Assembly: GCF_001522545.3 (NCBI RefSeq) | Contig: NC_031768.1 | Location: forward strand, 96,909,669-96,973,668 | Reading direction: 5' to 3' | DNA length: 64,000 nt | From: Parus major | Taxonomy: Eukaryota; Chordata; Aves; Passeriformes; Paridae | In this document: positions 55,201 through 64,000 of the stretch, in pieces | Numbering within the stretch: position 1 is the stretch's first letter | How the letters are laid out: every line of letters begins with the position of its first letter | The notes under the pieces: model-generated | The model's input: the letters and a program-made list of their open reading frames with translations, nothing else | What the model was told of the DNA's origin: nothing | Database searches by the model: none | Program-made: the position numbers and the translations under genes

Positions 55201-57355
55201 TAGTAATAAAGGATTAGAGTCCCTAAATAAAAGAAAAGCTGAAAATTCTGTGTGAACTGATGATAAGAACAGATCATTAATATTAAAAATGCAAATTCAG
55301 AGAGGATATATACCATCCTCCCACACCAATGGTATTTTTGATCAGCCAGTCTAAGTAAATCCAGTACAGCATTTATGTACTCAGCTTGAAGTAAAATATT
55401 AAGGACAGAATAACAGTTAGGAATATGACAATGACGTTGCCAATAGCCTCCAACCAAGCATCACTAATCCAGGAAATTTAGAGATGAGATAAAGAGAAAC
55501 CAAACTGAATTGAAGTAAGAAACATGCAGCTACAGTCTTCAAAGAGTCTTCGTGTTGTGGCATAGTGAGGACAGATTGTGACTAAGGCATCTATTTGTAT
55601 TCCTACGAGTTTTTTTAGAGCTGGATCCACCTTTCTGGATTCACTGAATGAGTAATCACTAGCATTCATTCATTTTATCATGCTTTTTCTTCCCTTCAGG
55701 AAGTTCCTGTTTCAAAATGTCTGTGTGGAGACTGAACGAAAGGCACCAGCTGGGGCTCCTGTACAAGATTTCTGTCCTTCTGGATGATCAGAGAGCTATT
55801 TTAAGGGCAGAGCCACTGGAGAAGCATAAGACAACCAGCAGCCACCAACCCCTAAAGAGGCTGGCACCTGGTTTGCCTGACCAAAGCCTCTCACAAAGCA
55901 GCCCATTCCAGACGGGTTTGGCTTCTACTATGGGTTAGGGCATTTTTTTCTCTAGAGGGAGAACACATACAAAGAAATGCTGGAGGGATCTTGCCAGCAC
56001 CAGATGTTCTCTGTGGTTCTCCCTCGTTCCCAGCAGCAGGCAAGGTCTCAGTGGTATGGGGGACATTTCAAGCAGAAACATGCAAGCCATTCAACCATTA
56101 AGCCATTTAACCTTTAAAGACTAAAGCTAAGTGACACAGCTAATCCACCAGTGAAAGTCTGTGTGTTCTTTGTCTCCCCCATAAGAGTAACACTCCAGTC
56201 ATTGCAGAAGACTGATGGTAAGTTGCATTATTTCCAATTTCATGGTGGCACTAGTTAAAAGTTTTTAGGCTATACTCTAGATGTAACATTAAATATAGCC
56301 ACTGCTAATGACTTAGCTTAATTATTAGCTGATTTATTCATATATATGCAGGCAGAAGATTTCAATTATTTTTAATTATACGGAAAGTTCCAAACATTTT
56401 TTTATTCCATTAAGATCATTCAAAACTCTGTAAAACCTGCAAGTGCTTAATTCTTTAAATGACAGTTTTTAATTAATTTGAACTCCAGCTAATTAAAATA
56501 TTTGTAGACTGCAGAAACCTAATTCGTTTTTAAAAGGCAAGCTTTTACATCTGCAGCAAATATGCTCTATTTTCCATTGGGATTAAAGATCCAGCCCCTA
56601 TTTGAAGTGTAAAACCCTCTTCAGCCTTAACAGTGGAATTACAAGTGACAGCAGGTAGTAGAAGTGCTCCATCAGCTTGGGCTGTACCTTACAAGCCACC
56701 TCCTGAGCATACCCAAGTCCACTGCTCCCACCACATGCATGAAAATCTGGGCACTGGAGACAGGAACAAGAGCTTCAGCAAGCCTTTGGTGGTAACAACC
56801 TTGGCTTAACCGCTCACCTATCAAATACTTACCTGTTCCTGCAGCCCTGGAAAAAGGGGGAAACCATTGGCCCCCTCTGACAGCCACCAACAGCCACCCT
56901 GCAACAAAATTTATTAGGTACCCCACAGAACTCTAGCCTCAGTGGATAGCTTCAAAAAGGAAAGGCAAAGGACTTTAAATTTGTAAGCAACAAAAATAAG
57001 GCTGTGGTTGTGCTATAGATGTCTCACCACCCACAGCTACTTTTGTCTTCACTGATGATTTCCAATGTCATTTGACGAAGGGGAAGTGGCTCTGATGACA
57101 GCCCAACAAGTCAGTAGCTGGCTGCAGGCTGGATTATGAAGCCAACACAGTTAAGAGTTGTTTTTGTCATATTCTGTACCCAGAGCCCAGGCTTGCTAGC
57201 ACCTCCGTAATTTCCAAGCCAGCATCATGACATGCCATTTCCACCCCAATGGAACAACTTCTCCAGGGACAGAGGAGAAAGCCCATTGCTGGAAAGTTGT
57301 AGGATGTGATTTGAGCAGGAGGAATACAATCCCAGCTAGGCTCCCTTTCCCATGA

Positions 57356-57419
57356 AAGGGTGGACCAGATGATCTTTCCAGTTTTCCAGGTCCCTTCCTA
57401 CCTGGGCTGTTCTGTGATC
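57356..57419 (+). repeat. Short CR1 LINE 3'-end fragment
   Basis: AGGGTGGACCAGATGATCTT through CCTGGGCTGTTCTGTGATC is the last part of a CR1 element, heavily 5'-truncated. It lies in the upstream flank. Confidence 0.8.
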
Positions 57420-60400
57420 ACTAGGGGCACAGAAAAGAAGAAACCTTTCTGCAGAGCAAAACAAAGGCTTCAGGAGGACAAAGCACTGATCCTATTGTGT
57501 GTAGATTTTGCTGCTTTCAGTCTGCACTGATTTAAAGGCCTGAAAGACACCAAGCCTTGACTGGCAAGATCCAAGTTGGATTTTCATCATGACACCTTCA
57601 CACAGCTGCTGGCAATGAGCTTCCCTCATATACAAATATAGCTAATGTATACAGTGATTACTGGCTTGATTCCTCCATTTAGAGTGAGCATATAGCCATA
57701 GTAACCAGCTCCTGCCACCAAGTCTTCCTCTTCTGAAGGCAATCTATTTATGCATGGCTCTGTGAAGAGGAGTTCACATTTCTCCTGTCTGGAAGAGCAG
57801 GAGAGGGAGTTTAGGCTCTGCAGTTCTGCCACACGCTGCAGATATGACAAGGAGTGACCTTTGGCTATTGTTCTGTAAGTGGTTTTCCAACATGTCACAT
57901 GCATCTGTTACCCACTTATCGACTCACTTGAGTCTGTATAAACCAACCAATATTGTCTTTCCTCGGCAGGGTTATTAAAAATGCAACATGAATGTGCAGT
58001 AATATCTCCAAACAAATTTCTTAGTCAAGGTATTAATAGTTATAAGGTGTTGGAAAAACATTTTCAACAAGTTCATGTAGTTTCATTGGAAAACAGGCTT
58101 GTAGCTAACATTCACATTAGCATTTCTCCTGCCTAAAGGATATTGAATCTGAGGACATTTAGCTTTTAATGCTTTAAAGATATGAGCATGCCAGAGCCTT
58201 TAACACAAGATAACAAAATCCAATTTCACTTGTCTCGATCCGCCTTTGTAAGTGTTGCTACTCAAGTGCTGAACTCAAGTCCCAGATCTGATCTAAGCTT
58301 TATCCCTTTCTAAATGGGTAAAAATAAACACATCCTTTCTTGCCCTTTATGGACACAAAAACACTGCAAAGAAGGAAGAACACGTGTGCTCTGAAGAACT
58401 GAGCCAAGCAGCAAAGATTACCTCTCAAGGGCATGCAGCAAGTACTACTTTAGTTGTTGAGCTCTTTATGGTAAATAGTGGTGTTTATATATAAAATAAA
58501 AGATTCATATGGCAGCTTAGACTACAGACCTATAAAAAAAAATCTCCAGAAATCCCTAAAGACATTACAGAGACCTTTGCATAGAGGAATAATATGTAGA
58601 GACCAAGAAAAAGCCTAAAGCTGTTGTGATATTTTTAATCGCTACACAGTACTTTACTGAATGAAAGGGAAGTTGGCCATATGCATGAACACTGGAAAGC
58701 AACTATTTTAGATAGCAGTAAAACAAGTTGGGCCTAAATGCCCAAGTCCAGAACTTACCAGAACCCAGCTGGCATCAGTAGCCCATGGAATCCCTGAACT
58801 GTGAGGCATGGGTGTAACTATCCGACAAAAAATTACCAGTTTCTGTCAGTGTTATGAATAGTCATCGCTTAATATTTCAATCCAGCAGAGTTCTCATCCA
58901 AGCACACGTCCTTGTTAGATTTTCCTGAGACTGGTGATGTTTAATGAGTCTGGGAGAAACCCAAGAAAATGTTATCACTGAACAACAGACAGAGACTAAT
59001 ACCAGACTTCAGCTACCCGATCTAAAATTGTTATCACACTTCAACGAATGGAAAATAGTTCCCAAAGATTAGGACCATTCCTTCTATCTCTCCTCAATTA
59101 CAATTTCAACCTTAAGTTCTGAGAAATGGAGGAACTCTGGTAAGGTGATGGTGTAGAGGATACTTTGGTTTATGTAAGAGAAGCCCCATGCTTCTTAGGC
59201 TGTGGGGCAACCCTCACTCTTACACCCTTCTACCCATAGCTGAAGTGTAATAGTTTTTTAAATTACACCCATCACACAGTGGCAAAATTCTTGTGGATTT
59301 AAATGCCCTCTTAGACTTATTTACATAAAACATCAGCTTTATCTCAACAGGATAATAAGGAAAGATAGAGGGGACTTAACAAGTATTACCCTCCAACAAA
59401 CAGCAAAGTTATCACCTGGAGAACTGCAGCTCAGTTGCAGAACAGCAGTAAGTTGCACGCACTTGGGCTTGGCCAAAGGCTTTTCACCCTCTAGCAATGG
59501 TCACTTGCAATCCTCCTTCGTAAGCAGAGTTGGTAAGCCAATAAAATCCTGACTGTAGCTTAAGTCTAGCTTCTATCCTTTCTTCTCACCAACTTATGAA
59601 TAAACATGACAGAATGATCAGGCCTTGAGTAGTTAGATATATAATAAACAAGGAGCAGGAGGGAAAGAGGGAAGGAAAAATGTCATTTGAGTACTCCAGG
59701 CTTCAGAAATAGAACACAAATTGGAGGCTGTGTGACCTCTCTCCAGCACCTGCGTGCATAAGCGCTCTGCTTCCAGTGCTGTGATTAGATGCTATTTTTC
59801 CCCTGGGGGCTCTGTCTCATTCTGCATATGAGATAGGTCTGCGTGGGGAGGAAGGCAGAGTCAGGTGGCGAAGGAGACTCTGCTGTCTGCTTGTCCCTTT
59901 CCACTCTGTTGCAGAAGCTGCCTTCTGTATGAGTCAGAACTGGGAAAAGAAAGATGATTTTAAGATCCAAGCAATTGTTTACTGAATTAGTATGCCAGGA
60001 GGCTTCACTACAAAGTACCTGTGTGATGGCAAGCAAGCTATTTACACCAGCTTTTAGACAGACAGCTACTATAATTGTATGTACTTCCTATGTAGAGCTA
60101 TAGCTAAAGATTGAAACCCCTGATGTGCACGGAAATGCTGAATGGAAACACATGAAAGTATGGCATGCCAGGGCTGCAGCCAAAACCACCAGGATTCTGG
60201 AGTGATGGAAAGCACACTTGTGCACGCAGGTGTGAAGTGCTATGGACTAACAAAAAAAGAAATCAACTTTTCACATAAGGAGCCCCAAATGAGCAGTTTA
60301 CCCCAATGCACTGTGAAGGCAATTGTATGTGGATATTGTAACAGTAAGTTCCCCGCAGAAATGAGTGATGAGAAGGGCATTACATATTCTATTTTAGGGT

Positions 60401-60440
60401 TTAATAGCTACAGGCAGGCCTATCTTCACACAAACATAAC

Positions 60441-60690
60441 CACAGAATATGCTCAGTTGGAAGGGACCCTCAAGGATCACTGAGTCCAGCTCCCTGCCCT
60501 GCACAGGGCACCCCAGGAGTCACACCAGTGCCTGACAGTATTGTCAAATTCTTCTTGAGCTCTGTCAGGCTGGTGCTGTGACCACTGCCCTGGGGAGCCT
60601 GTTCAGTGCCCAGCCACCCTCTGGGAGAAGAACATTTTTCTAATATCCAGACTAAACTTCCTCTGACACAGCCTCATGCCATTCCTTTGG
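60441..60690 (-). repeat. CR1 LINE fragment, reverse orientation
   Basis: CACAGAATATGCTCAGTTGG, AGGGACCCTCAAGGATCACT and TTTCTAATATCCAGACTAAA are the complement of a CR1 3' region. An (AGC)21 microsatellite begins 20 bases beyond its end. Confidence 0.9.
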
Positions 60691-60710
60691 GAGTGTTTGA
60701 GCACTGTCTA

Positions 60711-60773
<63 letters not shown>
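60711..60773 (+). repeat. (AGC)21 trinucleotide microsatellite
   Basis: 21 units, all AGC except the tenth, which is AGT (60738-60740). The poly-Ser or poly-Ala reading frames across it are by-products of the repeat, with no sign of a gene around them. Confidence 0.98.
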
Positions 60774-60775
<2 letters not shown>

Positions 60776-61440
60776 TGGAGCAGTTACGCGCTGCAGCCCT
60801 GTTCTGCGCACGCAGGCAGAGGCAGGAGCAGCCTCTGTCGTGGCACTCCAGAGCAGGGCAGCCTGTCAACCTCTCTGGGGGAGAACAGTCACCTGGGAGG
60901 GTAGCACACATCAGCCAGCCCAGAGACTGTGCAATCTAAACATGCTTTGCCTAAAAATACCAAGCGCTTTGGCCAGACACTAACCAGAGAGGATGCTGTT
61001 TCCCAGCATAGTCATACACACTCCTCCCCAACAAAAACAGCTTCTGCCCTGGATAGTGAATGGCATCAAGGCATTTACTTGGTCTTCACAGAACACAACT
61101 AAAGCAATAGCACAATGCCTTAAAGCCTATTTTGAGTTTTTTGGTGTTGAAACAAACCACTCTACTGATATTGAAATGAACACAGTAACTCTGAGATTTC
61201 CCACTGCCTTAGAAAGCCACAACAAAGAATTTATATTGTTTCACCTCATCCTGAATATAAACATGAAAATTAAATGCTTCTTTCAAAACTAGATTCACTT
61301 CCAATTACTAGATACATGACAAAAATAAACCAAAGATATTATCCTCAACTTTAGCCTTAAAGGATAAAAAGAGGAAAAATTAAGGCACTCATCATAACAC
61401 ATGAGCAAGCAGAGACGGTCCCCACATTCCAGAGAACTAT

Positions 61441-61510
61441 AACAAAACAAACAAACAAAAATTATATATATATATATTTATGTATATGTGTATGTATGTA
61501 AATAAATATA
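61441..61510 (+). repeat. (AAAC)n followed by (TA)n simple repeat
   Basis: ACAAACAAACAAAA runs into ATTATATATATATATATTTA and TATGTGTATGTATGTAAATA. Confidence 0.88.
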
Positions 61511-64000
61511 TTGTAACTGATCATCACTGGATTTTTCTTCCTTTTAATATCAGGCTTATCAGTACCTCCTGTCTTTTTAAATTACAATAGCCTTATATTT
61601 CCTTATAGGACATCCTGGCTGTGCTGTAAAACATAGCTGAAATGCAATATTTGAATATCAATATAAGCAAATAATAGACCCACATAGATTATTCTGAAGT
61701 AAAACTGAGTCAAAACAAGAACTGCTTGCTTACAAAACTAGTTTCTAATAACTTAATACAGTGTAAAAATCCTAAACCAGATTGTTAGCTCAGTTACTCT
61801 GAAGAAACATTTAACCAGTACAGTAATTGTTCTCTCATGTAAAGGCTTAGCTCGATAAGGGTAAATTAAGGGCTGGCCATCCCTGCTATGAGAGGGATTC
61901 CAGCAGTATGAGGTGCTTGTTCAGCATGCAGAGATAACCTTTTCAAACATGTACAAGATCCTTTGGAATTTAATCAGTGCTTATTCAGTGACAAGTCACA
62001 GGCTGGACTAGAGTCTCTGTAACATGAACCAACTGCTTTCAAAGAAAACTACCATCAACTATGATACTACAGTAGCTTAGCCAAAGAAATCTGGGAGATT
62101 TTCACTCCTATCTTAGGATCTGGTGACACAATCTCCCCTTTCCATGTACTCTCTTTCCTTATCCCAGAGTACAAGCAATGCTGGAAATGTCTCAGAAAAA
62201 CAAACAAAACTGTGCTGTCTCCCTAGGCTTGCCATGTTGCAATGAGGAATGTGCAAGCTACCTCCATCACATTTCTCAAACACTGACATTTCTGACACAG
62301 ATTTAGGAGGAAAAGATGTTTGAATGCCCTGTAAGCAACCAGTGCTTTTGAAGTCCATCTAAGCAACAAGAGTACAATGCCCATGCCCAAGTAACATGTC
62401 CTTGGCTTGTGACTTCCTTCTTTAAGGAGAAAGCTTGGAGCTTTGTATCACACATGTGCACAGCGTGCTGTGTTCAGGACTGAGACTGGGTCCTGGCTGA
62501 AAAGATACTTCAGGTCACTCCCAAATATACCTCAGGATCCTCTGGACTGTCTTCCATCCTGCCTCCATACATGAAATAAAGTGTTTCACTACCTGCTTTC
62601 CTCCAGGTTGCATAAAGGCTCAGCCATTGTCCCAGCAGCTTTGCATTCAGTTTTACAATGATACACAGTTGATACAGAGAGGTTGAAAACTTCCTTCTGC
62701 CATTAAGACTTCTGCCTAGCCTGTGGTCCCTTTTGTCCCTGCAGTTCATTTTCCAAGCTAGGCCAGAGCCTGCACTGTCACATTGAAGTTCTGTGGGAGG
62801 TGAACCCACAGACCTTTCCTCACAGCCAGGTGCCTTACCCCCAAAACTGTCTGCTTTGGTTCTTTGTTTCCCCAGTCAGCATTGAAAGTACATAAGGCTA
62901 ACTAAAGGATAAAGCTGTGCCCCAATAGTTTTGATGCATTCCTTTCCCTTTTTAGGGGTTTCTCCACATACCTTCTGCTCAGAAGGGAAGATACTGGTAG
63001 AGGAATGCAGCATGCAGTGATGCTCTTACACATTTCTCCTGGAAAGATGGGACAGTGGAGTAAACAACACAAAAGTTTTAATAGTTAAGCACCAGGAGTT
63101 TGCATATTTCCATTTGCAATGCCATCCTTTGTAACCAAATCAAATCTGTTGTTAGCAAAGTGCCAAGTGGTTGCAATGTTTGCTCAACACCCAACACAGC
63201 CCAAAAATAATGGGTCAGGAAGACAGACTATACACTAGTAGCAACATATCACATAAGGGATCCCATAACTCCCATTTTTACACATAAAGCTAATGGCCAT
63301 AAAAAAACCCAAACCAAACCAAACCCCACCTTCTGCACTCAAACTTGCACTGAAAGCTCAGTTAAAAAGTCACGTGGGCAAAGTCATGCAGACATAAGAG
63401 GAAACACAGAGAGGTTCAAATGTAATGCTGAACATGAAACACACACATAACCTAGATGGCTCTTTGTAGTAACTGCCCTTTACAGGAGTCATTCATAGCA
63501 AGAAAAAATCTTCCAGCTAACCAGCAGCTCTTCAGCCAAGATCATCAGGCAATCTCAGGTCAAAAAGCAACATATCAGAAGGGACACAAGATTGTTCCTA
63601 AGGAAAGGTTCAACTAACATCTTGCAACCATCAGAACCTCAGGCACAGCAGATTCAAACAGAAGCTGGGCATGAAAATGAGGCTCACACTACCTTATTAC
63701 ATCTGCTCTGAAATGGATGCCCTCTTGGATGTTGAGCAGAACAATCCAGAGTGCCATTCAGGACATGGGCAAGTGCCTGGCCCTCACTGTCAGGCATGTT
63801 CTGGGACCCCCAGGATATTTACAACAGCCATCCAGCTTCCAGAGTGGCATCACTCAGCCTGCTTACCCCTCATTTCTCTGTACTCCCAGGAAAGGATCCA
63901 ATTTAGATTGGACTGGGGTAGAGAGAAAAGGATGTGTCACTGGGGACATAAAGCTAGCAGACTGTTCCCAATTTCAGCGCTCTGCAGAAGGGAAATTGGT

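Larger units (their letters stand above)
46301..57355. other. Upstream flank of MYH15, no gene recognised
   Basis: About 11 kb. It contains the simple repeats listed separately and two segments (49560-50420 and 56230-56540) that resemble conserved non-coding DNA. Reading frames here are short or pass through repeats, and I recognise none. In mammals the next gene on this side is CIP2A; I see no exon of it. Confidence 0.6.
57420..64000. other. Distal upstream flank, no gene recognised
   Basis: About 6.6 kb with one CR1 fragment, the (AGC)21 repeat and a TA-rich repeat. A short A-rich run of AAACC units occurs at about 63301-63327. No coding exon could be supported. Confidence 0.6.

Noticed and set aside
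57626..57790. Possible exon on the minus strand reading CELLFTEPCINRLPSEEED and GAGYYGYMLTLNGG
   Set aside because: Acceptor-like tract present, but I recognise no protein and found no partner exon.
59806..59935. Possible terminal exon on the minus strand after a strong acceptor TTTCTTTTCCCAG
   Set aside because: No recognisable protein in any frame and no partner exons. Isolated acceptor-like sites are common.
60142..60483. 113-codon plus-strand frame
   Set aside because: Its end is inside a reverse CR1 fragment and the rest has no recognisable features.
62523..62590. Possible exon reading SETLYFMYGGRMEDSPEDPE on the minus strand
   Set aside because: Flanked by AG and GT but without a pyrimidine tract. 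No homology recognised.

Overview
This window is vertebrate nuclear DNA, most likely from a bird. It has long introns with GT-AG junctions. It also carries several CR1-type LINE fragments whose 3' ends look avian, and one intact sarcomeric myosin heavy-chain gene of the MYH15 class (the ventricular/slow type in birds). Nothing prokaryotic or viral is visible. Species cannot be fixed from the sequence; other sauropsids also carry CR1.

The only gene I can support is MYH15, on the minus strand, reading from about 46.1 kb down to about 0.7 kb. Following the splice signals by eye gives 42 coding exons. Their lengths add to 5,814 nt, or 1,937 amino acids plus stop, with every junction in phase. The ATG lies at 43231 and the stop at 834-836. 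The head (exons 1-22) carries the P-loop, switch I, switch II, the SH1/SH2 cysteines, the converter and an IQ motif. Exon 23 crosses the head-rod proline, and exons 24-42 encode the heptad-repeat S2 and light-meromyosin rod. Two exons are very small and would be missed by ORF searches: a 21-nt loop-1 exon (35984-36004) and an 18-nt terminal exon (834-851). The MYH15 call rests on remembered similarity to vertebrate MYH15 in the head, the loop-2 flanks, the mid-rod and the C-terminal tail.

Upstream of the ATG exon, a TATA box at 46144-46149 is followed by a good splice donor at 46098. Cardiac/muscle-type motifs sit just upstream of it, so I propose a short non-coding first exon and core promoter there.

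Region 46.15-64 kb is upstream flank. I found no gene in it that I can defend. It holds two CR1 pieces, an (AGC)21 microsatellite, several AT- or GT-rich simple repeats and two segments that look like candidate conserved non-coding elements. Region 1-720 is 3' flank without a recognisable gene. Introns hold two further CR1 pieces and simple repeats.
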